The notes under the pieces: model-generated
What the model saw: only the letters and a program-made list of their open reading frames with translations
Databases searched by the model: none
What the model was told of the DNA's origin: nothing
Part shown: positions 32,635-41,031 of the stretch, piece by piece
Layout: every line of letters begins with the position of its first letter
Position numbering within the stretch: the first letter of the stretch is position 1
Program-made: the position numbers and the translations under genes
Assembly (NCBI GenBank): GCA_003220535.1
Contig: QHSU01000054.1
Coordinates: 310,001-374,000, forward strand
DNA from: Candidatus Rokuibacteriota bacterium
GTDB lineage: Bacteria; Methylomirabilota; Methylomirabilia; Rokubacteriales; CSP1-6
Direction of reading: 5' to 3'
DNA length: 64,000 bases

Positions 32635-33349
32635 TCATGGACACGGTCGCGCAGAGCCCTTTACGACATTGCGGCTCGCGGCGGCGTCGGGAGCCCAGTC
32701 GAGCCCTCGGTGGCCCGGCTGGGTCGTGAGCCGCAGCGGGCTTGACCCATCCGCGCGGATGACCGTCAGCCCCGCCTCTGCGGTGCGGGCGCTCCCGCCG
32801 CCGAGGAAGGCGACGTGCTTGCCGTCCGGCGACCATGCGCCGACAGGAAGATCCTCGCCGAGCGCCGTGAGCGCGCGGAGATTGCGGCCGTCGAGATCGA
32901 CCTTCCACAGCTCCCACAGGTCTCCGTTGGCGAACGCGAGCGCGGGCTGCGCCACACGGCCGAGGAGCTCGAACGGGCTCGGCCGACCGCTCGCGGGTCG
33001 GTGTCTCAGGATTCCGTCCGAGGACACCGAGCTCGAAGAAGTGGCCCTGTGGAACCAGGCCTCCCTCCCAGACGGCGCCGACGACGCGGCCGGCCCGATC
33101 TCGCTGGGTCGTCGATCGCCAGCCCGGCACACTCTCGATCTCGGTCACTCGGAGCGCCGGCGGGAACTGGACCTCGACGCGTATCGTCGGTATCGCCTTC
33201 TCGGTCGGGACCAGCAGACCGTAGCGCTGCACGAGACCCGGCGAGCTTTCGGCGGGCGACACGGTGACGTGGGCGTAGGTGAGCGGGAGGCTAGCCCCCA
33301 ACCATACGCCGACTGCGACGGCGCATCCGGCCCAACGGGCGCGCACCAC
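32635..33349 (-). pseudogene. chimera of DUF1775 (YcnI-like) N-terminus and TolB-like propeller C-terminus
   Basis: From GTG 33349 a signal peptide (CAVAVGVWLGASLPLTYA) leads into AHVTVSPAESSPGLVQRYG and a DUF1775 domain up to FFELGVLGRNP, a YcnI-like copper-associated fold. Near 33005 similarity stops mid-domain. In a different frame the sequence continues as a TolB/WD40-like propeller fragment (LWKVDLDGRNLRAL, VGAWSPDGKHVAFLG) to a stop at 32635. Two unrelated proteins are joined out of frame, as after an internal deletion. Direct translation gives a long nonsense tail. It begins 10 nt after the LVIVD gene end. Confidence 0.65.
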
Positions 33350-33359
33350 TCGAGCTGGG

Positions 33360-34815
33360 CTACCGCGCTCCCGGGATCGGTGGACGCTGCGGCATCGGAC
33401 CGGTGTAGCGCAACACCGTCACGCCACCCCCGTTGCCGTCGGTCACGTAGATCAGATGCGTTCTGGGATCGACGTAAGCTTCGCGAGTGTGGCGTCCCAC
33501 CTGGCGCGGCACCGAGAAATCCGGCGAGACGAAGTGACCGACCTCCCTGGGGCTGAACGGATTCGAGATGTCGAACGCGCGCAGCCCCTGGTCGTACCAG
33601 GCCTGATAGTAGAGGCTCCCGCGGCCGCGGGGGTCGAAGAACGGCAGGTGCGCGGACTGCTGGCCGGGCGGGCAGATGAACTTGCCCGTTGCCTGATCGT
33701 ACTGGTCGTCGACACCCGCCACGTGGATGGTCGACAGCACCTGGATGGCCTTGGGGTGCGAGATGTCGAGGATCCACACGAAGCCCGGCGGACACGAGAA
33801 ATGCTCGTCGGTCATCACCAGCAGGCGCGGCAGGGGTGCGCCCTCGTGCGGCACCGGCGCGGCCGTGTGGGCGCCCGGACAGCATCCGGGCGGGGTGCCC
33901 GGATCGCCGTTGAACGGCGGTGAGTAGTCGAACACACCGACGGTGGTCGGCCGGGTCGGGTCGGCGATGTCGAGGATGATGACCCCGGCGTCGCGGTAGG
34001 CGAGATAGAGCCGCGTCCCGTCCTTGATGATCTCGTGGCACATGATGAACTGCTGGGTGCCGTTGGGGTTCAGCTGGTTCATCTCGGAGAACGTCTCGCC
34101 GACGTGCTGGCCGACGACATGATAGCTGGCGATGACCCTCGGCGAGCTCGGCGTCGAGTAATCGAGGATGGTGAGCTCTTCGTTGCGCGGCTTGGACCGC
34201 TCGGAGGTGCCGCAGACGTAGACGTAACGATCGTCCATCTCCATGCCGTGGGTCAGGCCCCCGGCGTTGTTCCACTCGGCGATTTGACGGGCCGCCGCGG
34301 CTCGGACACGTCGTGGAACGTCACGCCGCTTCGCAGGGCGACGCCGCCCATCGGCTTGTTCGGGTTCTCCGGGCTCGCGCTGTGCCCGAGCGCCAGGATC
34401 TTCCGGTCGCAGTCGACCCGGAGATAGGCGTTCCGCGTGCCCGGGTTGCCCGGAATGAAGGACAGGGGCTCCATGGCGGCGGATTGCTCACGTCGACGAC
34501 GAGGGCGCCGAACAGCGTGGGGTTGTAGCCGCCGAAATAGGCGATGGTGCCGCAGATGCGCGCCGTGTTGAACCCGGCCCCCGGCGCCCCGGGAACGAGC
34601 CAGGGTCCGCGGAAGTAGCTGTGGCCGACGACCTCGAAATTCTTGACGGTGGAGAACTGGCGATAGCTCGCCAGGTCGTTGAGCTGGAACATGTCCCGCG
34701 CGGTCGGATTCGGCACGGTCGGCGCCGCCTGCTGAGCCCTCGGAGCGGTCGACGCGGTGAGCGTCGTCAGGAGGGCCAGACTGGTGAGAACGAGCGCGCG
34801 CGTCGATGAGCGCAT
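33360..34815 (-). pseudogene. secreted LVIVD-repeat protein with two frameshifts
   Basis: The ATG at 34815 follows CGAGGAGGTCG and encodes a signal peptide (VLTSLALLTTLTASTAPRA). The frame shifts near 34480, passing from LFGALVVDVSN to MEPLSFIPGNPGTRNAYL, and again near 34283, passing from TFHDVSEPRRP to AEWNNAGGLTHGMEMDD. After that an open frame of about 300 residues carries LVIVD blades such as AGVIILDIADPTRPTTVG and AFDISNPFSPREVG. The intact protein would be about 485 residues, secreted. Both shifts fit loss of one base in GC-rich runs, so a sequencing error is a real possibility. Confidence 0.72.
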
Positions 34816-34846
34816 GACGACCTCCTCGACTTCCGTTGCGGACGCC

Positions 34847-35854
34847 CTATTTCTTCCCGAGCTCGGTGACCGCGCGGTCCCGATACGAGAAGTTGAAGAG
34901 CTTGGTCGGCGGCAGCAGGTCCTTGTACTTGAGGTAACCCAGCTCGGCGCTCAAGCGCTGCATCGAGTCGAGCACGGTGGGGTCCATGTCGAGATTCGGA
35001 TCGAGCACGTGGGCACGCGCGCGCCGGATCACGTCGGCCTTGGCGCCGGTGTACTTGACCATCAGATCGATGTTGCGTTCTTGCTTCCACCCGTTGTCCA
35101 GGGCGAGATCGCGCGCGGCCTTGACGTACGCCAGCATGACCTTGTGCGCCAGGTCAGGGTCCTTGGCCGCCCAGTCCTTGTTCCAGAAGATGGCGGTGAT
35201 CGGTGTGGCCCGAGCACCCGCCGGGCGTGGCAGCGGCCGCACCGCGATCCCGCGCTCCTCGCCGAGCGTCGGGAAGGGCTCGGTGAGGATCGCCGCCTCG
35301 ATGGCTCCCGACTCGAGGGCCGGAACCATGTCGGGGAAGGGCATGATCTTGATCTGCACATCGCGCAAGGTTAGACCATCTCTCTTGAGAACCTGGTCGA
35401 GCATCCACTCGACGGCCGCGCCGCGGACGTTGAGCGCGATGGGCTTGCCCTTGAGATCACCGATGCGCTTGAGCTCCTTTTCCCAGGACGCCTTGCGTAC
35501 GGTGAAGTAGTCCTCGACGTAACCCGAGTGGAGTGGCGCCACGAACTCCACCGGCAGCCCCGACGCTACCGCGTTGAAGCCGGCAGCGCCCATACCGGCC
35601 CCACCAACGTGGAGCTGGCCGGTAGCCACCTGAGACAGGATCTCGGGCCCACCGCCCAGACGGACCGCCTCCACGCCGATGCCCGCAGCGGGAAGATGCC
35701 GGTCGGCCATGATGTAGAGCGCCGCGAAGGAGTCGGAGGGAATGTAGCCGATCCGGACTGTGGCCTTCGTCTGGGGCGATACCGGTGCGGCGCCGGCCAG
35801 CAGCCCCAGCGCGACCACGGCCAGCCCGACTCCTGTTCTGCAGAGAGAGCCCAT
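34847..35854 (-). CDS. NMT1/THI5-like ABC substrate-binding protein
   Basis: The 335-residue protein (ATG 35854 after AGGGAGG) has a signal peptide (VGLAVVALGLLAGAAPVSPQ) and NMT1 features: VRIGYIPSDSFAALYIMADR, GQLHVGGAGMGAAGFNAVAS and DLKGKPIALNVRGAAVEWML. The residues EPFP near 200 match the ligand-hinge motif seen in taurine/nitrate/thiamine-precursor binding proteins. No permease is adjacent on the same strand. The importer at 37040-39361 on the other strand has no binding protein of its own and might be its partner. The ligand is unknown. Confidence 0.84.
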   Translation of the reverse strand: MGSLCRTGVGLAVVALGLLAGAAPVSPQTKATVRIGYIPSDSFAALYIMADRHLPAAGIGVEAVRLGGGPEILSQVATGQLHVGGAGMGAAGFNAVASGLPVEFVAPLHSGYVEDYFTVRKASWEKELKRIGDLKGKPIALNVRGAAVEWMLDQVLKRDGLTLRDVQIKIMPFPDMVPALESGAIEAAILTEPFPTLGEERGIAVRPLPRPAGARATPITAIFWNKDWAAKDPDLAHKVMLAYVKAARDLALDNGWKQERNIDLMVKYTGAKADVIRRARAHVLDPNLDMDPTVLDSMQRLSAELGYLKYKDLLPPTKLFNFSYRDRAVTELGKK

Positions 35855-35963
35855 GGAGACCTCCCTAACTGTGACCGCGCATCGGCCGGCGGGGCCCCAG
35901 CCCCGCGACGGCTGCGGCGCGCTACAGCGTGAGGGCTCGCGTCCGCGGGTAGGTTTTCGCCGG

Positions 35964-36191
35964 TCAGCCGAGAGACCGGACGAGCCGAGCGACTTCGCCG
36001 GGCTGCGGCACGCGACCGGCTCGACGCTTGGAGAAAACGGCACGGCCATCCACGATCACGGTCAGCTCTCCGAAGCCGCCCCAGCGGATCTTCGCCGGCA
36101 CCTGGAGCGCCTCCTGCAGCTCGTCGCGGAGGCGTACCGCCTCGCGTCTCAGGTCCATTCAGACTGCGCAGCGCTTGATCTCGACGTTCAT
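35964..36191 (-). CDS. SelW-like Rdx-family selenoprotein, UGA-encoded selenocysteine at codon 11
   Basis: Read from ATG 36191 the product is 75 residues: MNVEIKRCAV, then UGA (36161-36159), then MDLRREAVRLRDELQEAL, a second strand LTVIVDGRAVFSKRRAG and VPQPGEVARLV. This is the whole SelW/Rdx thioredoxin-like fold, with C8-A-V-U11 in the place of the family's CxxU/CxxC redox motif after the first strand. Reading UGA as stop would leave a 64-residue protein lacking strand 1 and both redox residues. A SECIS-like hairpin begins 13 nt after the UGA. Only a weak ribosome site is seen, and no Sec-machinery gene lies in the window. Confidence 0.82.
36125..36146 (-). promoter_or_regulatory. bacterial SECIS-like hairpin after the in-frame UGA
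   Basis: On the minus strand CGC-GAGGCG (36146-36138) pairs with CGCCTC-GCG (36134-36125, one bulged C) around a GUA loop. The loop begins 21 nt after the UGA and its first base is G. Both features agree with the published description of bacterial SECIS elements (loop 16-37 nt after UGA, G among the first loop bases). It is inside the coding sequence, as in other bacteria. Confidence 0.65.
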
Positions 36192-36373
36192 CAATCGCGT
36201 TTTTAAACACAGATCGTCATCGAAGGCAAGGGCGGCCTTGACGGCCCTCAGTCCTCGCTGTATATGGCACCAGGGAACCCTCGGCGTCGCGACCGAGTTA
36301 TGCGCACGGCACTCCACGACGCAGGCTGGCGAGCCGCGTCGATCCCGAACGCCCACTCACAAGGAGGAGACCC

Positions 36374-36889
36374 ATGAGGATGCAACGGCTCCTGTCCCTG
36401 GTCGTCGGCACCCTGCTGGTCTTGGCCGCATCACTGGCGAGCGCTCAGCAACCAGCCGCGCCAGCGGCAGCGCCACCACCGCCGCCGTATGGCACCCCGA
36501 TCAGCCTCGACCACGCCAAGAAGGTCATGGCCGGCGCCGAGGCCGAGGCGAATAAGAACAAGTGGAACGTCGTCATCGTCGTCCTCGACTCGGGTGGCAA
36601 CCTCGTGATGCTGCACCGCATGGACGGCGCACAGTTCGGCAGCATCGACGTCGCGAAGGAAAAGGCGTACTCCGCCGTGGCCTTCCGCCGGCCCACCAAG
36701 GCGTTCGAGGACGCCCTCGGGCAGGGCGGTGTGAATTTGAGAGTCCTCAGGCTACCTGGCGCGAGCCCCCTCGAGGGCGGACTGCCGATCGTCGTCGACG
36801 GCAAGCTCATCGGCGCGGTCGGTGTCTCGGGTGTCCAGGCCACCCAGGACGCACAGATCGGCCGGGCCGGAATCGAGAGTCTGAAGTAG
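36374..36889 (+). CDS. secreted GlcG/HbpS-like haem-degrading-family protein (DUF336)
   Basis: The 171-residue protein has a signal peptide (LSLVVGTLLVLAASLASAQ), a Pro/Ala-rich linker, and the GlcG/HbpS fold: ISLDHAKKVMAGAEAEANKN, VVIVVLDSGGNLVMLHRMDGA and SIDVAKEKAYSAVAF, ending with GVSGVQATQDAQIGRAGI. Family members bind haem or cobalamin or sit in glycolate and propanediol loci, and the ligand here is unknown. AAGGAGGAGACCC precedes the ATG. A strong GC hairpin follows the stop. Confidence 0.83.
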   Translation: MRMQRLLSLVVGTLLVLAASLASAQQPAAPAAAPPPPPYGTPISLDHAKKVMAGAEAEANKNKWNVVIVVLDSGGNLVMLHRMDGAQFGSIDVAKEKAYSAVAFRRPTKAFEDALGQGGVNLRVLRLPGASPLEGGLPIVVDGKLIGAVGVSGVQATQDAQIGRAGIESLK

Positions 36890-36899
36890 TGCCCGCGCG

Positions 36900-36929
36900 A
36901 CGGGCCGGGGCACCCAGCCCCCGGCCCGT
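36900..36929 (+). terminator. GC-rich hairpin after the GlcG-like gene
   Basis: ACGGGCCGGGG (36900-36910) pairs perfectly with CCCCGGCCCGT (36919-36929) across an 8-nt loop, and the stem can extend outward by GCGCG/CGCGC with one bulge. No U-tract follows, so it could act as a pause or processing site rather than an intrinsic terminator. Confidence 0.5.
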
Positions 36930-37039
36930 TCGCGCCAGCATTCTCGCCACGCGCACCCGTTCAGAGAAATTCCTTCGAATCGTGAGTCCTGCTCGGGGAG
37001 GATATACAATCCCCGCGCCGTCGAGAGGCTCGGAGATCG

Positions 37040-37843
37040 ATGCCCACAGGCGCCCCCAAAGTCGTCGTGAACGAGGTCAGCGTGACCTTCGAGAGCCGCG
37101 GGCGATCGGTCCTGGCGCTCGACCGGATTTCCCTCCAGGCCTACGCTGGCGAGTTCCTCTGCATCGTCGGCCCGAGCGGGAGCGGCAAATCCACGCTCTT
37201 GCGCGTGCTGGCGGGCCTCCTCCGTCAGAGCGCGGGCAACGTCCGCATCGAGGCCGATCGGCCGGGAACGCCGCTCACCGCGATGGTCTTTCAGGAGCAC
37301 GCGCTGCTGCCGTGGCGCACCGTTCGCGACAACGTGACGTTCGGCCTCGAGAACCGCGGTGTCGGACGCGCGGAGCGCGAAGCGCGCGCGCGGGAGATGC
37401 TGGCAATGGTCGGGCTGACGCGGTTCGCCCAGCTCTATCCGCACCAGCTCTCGGGCGGCATGAAGCAGCGCGTCGGCATCGCCCGCGCACTCGCCAACGA
37501 CCCGGAGGTGCTCTTGATGGACGAGCCGCTGGCGGCGCTCGACGCGCAGACGCGAACGATTATGCAGGAGGAGCTGCTGCGGATCTGGGCCACGCTCGGC
37601 AAGACCGTCGTCTACGTCACGCACTCGCTCGAGGAGGCGCTGCTGCTAGGCGACCGCATCGTGCTCCTCACCGCGCGACCCGGACGGGTGAGTCAGGTCT
37701 ATCCGGTGGATCTCGGCCGGCCGCGTGGCCTCGAGGTCCGTGTCTCGCCGGCTTACGGCGCGCTGCTCGAGAAGATCTGGTCGCAGCTTCGCGAGGAAGT
37801 CGTCCGTGCGATGGCGGAGGACCGGGGCGGGGAGGGCGTGTGA
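37040..37843 (+). CDS. ABC transporter ATP-binding protein (SsuB/TauB type)
   Basis: The 267-residue ATPase has Walker A GPSGSGKS (about residue 50), Q-loop VFQEHALLPWRTVRDN, signature LSGGMKQRVGIARAL, Walker B VLLMDEPLAALD and the switch VVYVTHSLEEA. It starts at ATG after GAGGCTCGGAGATCG. The stop overlaps the GTG of the first permease. Two different permease genes follow, so the channel is probably a heterodimer. No binding protein is in the operon. Confidence 0.87.
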   Translation: MPTGAPKVVVNEVSVTFESRGRSVLALDRISLQAYAGEFLCIVGPSGSGKSTLLRVLAGLLRQSAGNVRIEADRPGTPLTAMVFQEHALLPWRTVRDNVTFGLENRGVGRAEREARAREMLAMVGLTRFAQLYPHQLSGGMKQRVGIARALANDPEVLLMDEPLAALDAQTRTIMQEELLRIWATLGKTVVYVTHSLEEALLLGDRIVLLTARPGRVSQVYPVDLGRPRGLEVRVSPAYGALLEKIWSQLREEVVRAMAEDRGGEGV

Positions 37844-38619
37844 GGGCGCTCGCCCGCTGGCTCGCCGAGCACTGGATCGCCGTCGGCTCGCCGATCGTCC
37901 TGCTCGTCGCCTGGGAGTGGGCGAGCGCGACGGGTCTGCTTCGGGAGGCCTTCTTTCCGCGCCCCTCCACCATCGTCGGGCATCTCCGCTCCCTCGTGGC
38001 GGACGGCACGCTCTGGGGCCACACCGCGACGACGCTCGTCCGCATCGGCTGGGCGTTCGCCCTGGCCACGGTTCTCGGCGTCGGGATTGGACTTGCCATG
38101 GGGATCTGGCGCCGGCTTCGGGAGGGGCTCGATCCGGTGTTCGCCGCGATCTATCCGATCCCCAGCGTCCTGTTCCTACCGATCGTGAGCTTCCTGGTCC
38201 CGCCCGGCGAGGTCGCGCTGATCGTGACGAGCGCCGTCACGTCCTTCTTCCTCGTCGCGTTCACCACGACGCACGGCGTGCGACAGATCGACCGTCTCGT
38301 CGTCGAGGCCGCCGTCCATTACGACGCGCGCGGCTGGCGGCTCTTCGCCTCCGTGCTCCTGCCCGGCGCTTTGCCGTTCATCTTCACCGGGCTTCGGCTC
38401 GGCCTCGGCTTCGCGCTGATCGTCGTCGTGGCGGTCGAGATCGTCTCCGCGAGCCGCGGGCTCGGTGCGCTTCTCTGGCTTTCCTGGCAGATCCTCAAGG
38501 TCGAGGACATGTACGCGACCTTCTTCGTCATCGCCCTCCTCGGCGCCGTCCTCTCCTACGGCCTCGCGGCCCTCCGCGCGCGGCTCCTGCCGTGGGTCCA
38601 GGACGTGGCGGAGCAGTAG
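37840..38619 (+). CDS. ABC transporter permease 1 (SsuC/TauC type)
   Basis: From GTG 37840, overlapping the ATPase stop by 4 nt, this 259-residue membrane protein has about six hydrophobic segments and the EAA loop (VVEAAVHYDARGWRLFASVLLPGALPFIF). The PSVLFLPIVSFLVPPGEVALI region is typical of this permease class. It is paired with a second permease starting one base after its stop codon. The two share the EAA-loop glycine pattern but are clearly distinct, which supports a heterodimeric channel. Confidence 0.86.
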   Translation: MRALARWLAEHWIAVGSPIVLLVAWEWASATGLLREAFFPRPSTIVGHLRSLVADGTLWGHTATTLVRIGWAFALATVLGVGIGLAMGIWRRLREGLDPVFAAIYPIPSVLFLPIVSFLVPPGEVALIVTSAVTSFFLVAFTTTHGVRQIDRLVVEAAVHYDARGWRLFASVLLPGALPFIFTGLRLGLGFALIVVVAVEIVSASRGLGALLWLSWQILKVEDMYATFFVIALLGAVLSYGLAALRARLLPWVQDVAEQ

Positions 38620-38620
38620 G

Positions 38621-39361
38621 ATGGGCCTGGCGGTCCCGGCGGCCTTGCTCGCCCTCTGGGAGCTATGCTCGCGGCTCGCGATCGTCTCGCCGCTCTACTT
38701 CCCGGCGCCGACCACGGTCGGCTGGGTGCTCGCCGATCGCTTCGCCGCGGGGGACCTCGGCGCGCAATCGCTCGTCACCCTCACGCGGCTCGCCGTCGCC
38801 TTCGCGCTCGCCGCCGTGCCGGGGGTCCTCCTCGGCCTCCTCATGGGCATCGCGCGTCCGGTGCGCGACGCGGTCGAGCCCTACATCGCGTTCATCTTCC
38901 CGGTGCCGAAGATCACGCTCCTGCCGTTTCTCTTGATCATCCTCGGCGTCGGCGAGCCCGCCTTCGTGCTGACGGGCGCGACCTCGGCGTTCTTCCAGAT
39001 TGTCATCAGCACGCTCGGCGGCGTGCAGACGATGGACAGGCACCTCCTGGAGGTCGGCCGCAACTACGGCGCCCACGGCGCGCGGCTCTTCTGGAAGGTG
39101 ATCCTTCCGGCCGCGCTCCCGACGATCTTCACGGGCCTGCGGCTCGGGCTGGGGCTGGCGCTGGTCACGCTCGTCGCGGTCGAGTTCATCGCTGCGAAGT
39201 CGGGCCTGGGCCACCTCGTCTACCGCCACTGGCAGATGCTGAGCACGCCCGAGATGTACGCGGCCTTCGCGCTCGTCAGCGCGCTCGGCCTCGCGCTCAC
39301 GCGGGGCCTGCGCGCCCTTCAGGCGCGAGTGCTCACCTGGCAGGACGATGTTGGTGTGTAG
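38621..39361 (+). CDS. ABC transporter permease 2 (SsuC/TauC type)
   Basis: The 246-residue protein (ATG 38621, directly after the permease 1 TAG) has about six hydrophobic segments and the EAA loop LLEVGRNYGAHGARLFWKVI followed by LPAALPTIFTGLRLGLGLAL. It is the second half of the probable heterodimeric channel with permease 1. Its 3' end overlaps the expected end of the damaged lnt gene on the other strand by about 29 nt. Confidence 0.86.
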   Translation: MGLAVPAALLALWELCSRLAIVSPLYFPAPTTVGWVLADRFAAGDLGAQSLVTLTRLAVAFALAAVPGVLLGLLMGIARPVRDAVEPYIAFIFPVPKITLLPFLLIILGVGEPAFVLTGATSAFFQIVISTLGGVQTMDRHLLEVGRNYGAHGARLFWKVILPAALPTIFTGLRLGLGLALVTLVAVEFIAAKSGLGHLVYRHWQMLSTPEMYAAFALVSALGLALTRGLRALQARVLTWQDDVGV

Positions 39362-40317
39362 CTGACGCCCGAAGCGCCTCACTCGGCCGACGAGACGGTC
39401 GGCTTCGTCGTGAAGCCAGCCAAGCCGCAGTGCTGGAGATGGCGCAGAGCCAACCGCATCACCAAGCTGAGCATAGACGGTCGCCTCGCCAGACCCGAAC
39501 GAGGTGAGCACCGCAAGACTCGCCACCGGCGCACTCCTGCTCGCCGCAACGTCGACGATGCGACCGTAGCGGTCGCTCACGGTCAGCAGCCCACGGCGTG
39601 CAGCTCTGACGACGGCGAAACCGCTCTCGACCCCTCGCAGGATAGCCATGCGGGCATGCCACCAGGCATCCTGGTCGAAATCCCACGCTGGCACGAGGAG
39701 CGCATCCACCCCGAGTGCGGCGTAGCGGCGCCCAAGCGTCGGGAAGTCCATGTCTCTACAGATCGCGATGCCGATACGGCCGGTCCCTACCGAGCGGACG
39801 ACAAATTCTCTTCCCGGTGTGAAGGTCGCCTCCAATCCCGGTATGAGATGGTGCTTCGCGTAGTCAGCGATGAGCTCGCCGTTGGGGGCGAACAGCCAGG
39901 CGCGGTTCTCCTTGAGACCGCGGCGACGGTCGTATCGAACCCGGCCATCAACGCCGGATAGACGAAGGCCGTGAGCCAATGTCGGGATCCCAGAACCACG
40001 GCGCGCGTGCGAGCAACGACGATACCCAAGACAAGCCCGCGCAACAGCATGACGAAAGCCGAAGCGATAGGCCCGATGAACATCGCGTAATAACTTGCGG
40101 TGCTCGCGCTGCCGATCAGCCCGGCGATGACGGCGAGCGCCCACGCTTCGCGGGTCGAGGCACGGAAGGCAGCGACCAGCAAAGGGATGGGCGCGAGCCA
40201 TGCCGCCCACCACCATGGCTCGAGGCCCGTGGCGAAATACTGCAACACGCCGGACAGTAATGCGGCACCGAAGCGCCAGCCGCGTCTATCAAGACGGAAG
40301 GCTCGGGGACCCGGCAT
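39333..40317 (-). pseudogene. lnt: apolipoprotein N-acyltransferase-like gene with internal deletion and frameshift
   Basis: From ATG 40317 (a TTG lies just before) the first about 125 residues are the hydrophobic Lnt N-terminus (LQYFATGLEPWWWAAWLAPI and LLRGLVLGIVVARTRAVVLG, ending VYPALMAGFDTTVAAVS). Near 39930 the sequence jumps in another frame to the middle of the nitrilase domain (LKENRAWLFAPNGELIADYAKHHLIPGLE, then IGIAICRDMDF with the catalytic Cys). A later shift near 39465 restores a terminal membrane helix (GWLCAISSTAAWLAS) and a stop at 39333. About 150 residues, including the nitrilase Glu region, are missing, so the enzyme should be inactive as sequenced. Confidence 0.68.
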
Positions 40318-40417
40318 CAAAGAGCATGAGAACCTCGGTTTGCAGGGCCTCGGTGATACCGGTCAGGTCCGGGGTGGCAACTGGTAGTCGGAGGGAGCGC
40401 CGGGCCCCCCCGATGTA

Positions 40418-41011
40418 TCACAGAACCCTGCAGGCCTCGTCGAACCCGAGTCGCGGCAGCTTCGGAAGAACCTTCGACGGATCGCCGTGGCCCACGTTGC
40501 AAAGGAAGTTGGATTTGATCCTGCCGTCGGGGAAGAACTCGGCGTCGACCTTGGCGTTGTCGAAGCCCGACATTCCGCCCACGTCGAGGCCGACGGCGCG
40601 CGCGGCGATCATGAAGTAGGCCCCCTGGAGCGTGCCGTTGCGGAACGCGACCGTCTCGGCGAGGCGGGCGCTCGCCTCGTACGGATTCTTCATCTCGGGC
40701 CGGTGAGGGAAGAGCCTGGGAAGAAGCTCGTAGAAGCGCGTGTCGTACCCGATGATCGCCGTGACTGGCGCCGCCTTGGTCTTGTCGACGTTGCCCGCGC
40801 TGAGCGCCGGGAGCAGCCGCGCCTTCGCCTCTGGCGTGCGGACGAAGAGGATCCGCGCCGGACAGGAGTTCGCGCTCGTCGGACCGGACCGCATGATGTC
40901 GTAGATCGCCCTGAGCTGGTCGTCGCTGACCGGAATCGGCAGCCAGCCGTTCTGCGTCCGGGCGTTGCGGAGGATCAGGTCGAGGGCCTTGTCGTCGAGG
41001 GTCTCGCGCAC
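40418..41011 (-). CDS. rutE: RutE-like nitroreductase family protein (malonic semialdehyde reductase type)
   Basis: The 197-residue protein aligns by eye along its whole length with E. coli RutE: LILRNARTQNGWLPIPVSDD at the start, GPTSANSCPARILFVRT, ETVAFRNGTLQGAYFMIAAR, GLDVGGMSGFDNAKVDAEFF and the end PRLGFDEACRVL. RutE reduces toxic malonic semialdehyde from uracil degradation using FMN. The other rut genes are not nearby, so it may serve another aldehyde or enal source. The GTG at 41011 has GGGAGGAG upstream. It lies 20 nt from the molybdenum-hydroxylase gene and shares its operon. Confidence 0.87.
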   Translation of the reverse strand: MRETLDDKALDLILRNARTQNGWLPIPVSDDQLRAIYDIMRSGPTSANSCPARILFVRTPEAKARLLPALSAGNVDKTKAAPVTAIIGYDTRFYELLPRLFPHRPEMKNPYEASARLAETVAFRNGTLQGAYFMIAARAVGLDVGGMSGFDNAKVDAEFFPDGRIKSNFLCNVGHGDPSKVLPKLPRLGFDEACRVL

Positions 41012-41031
41012 GTCGCTCCTCCCGCTCGTCG

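Noticed and set aside
35964-36158. 64-residue protein starting at the ATG immediately after the UGA
   Set aside because: It would lack strand 1 and the redox motif of the Rdx fold, and the ATG has no ribosome site; UGA read-through explains the sequence better.
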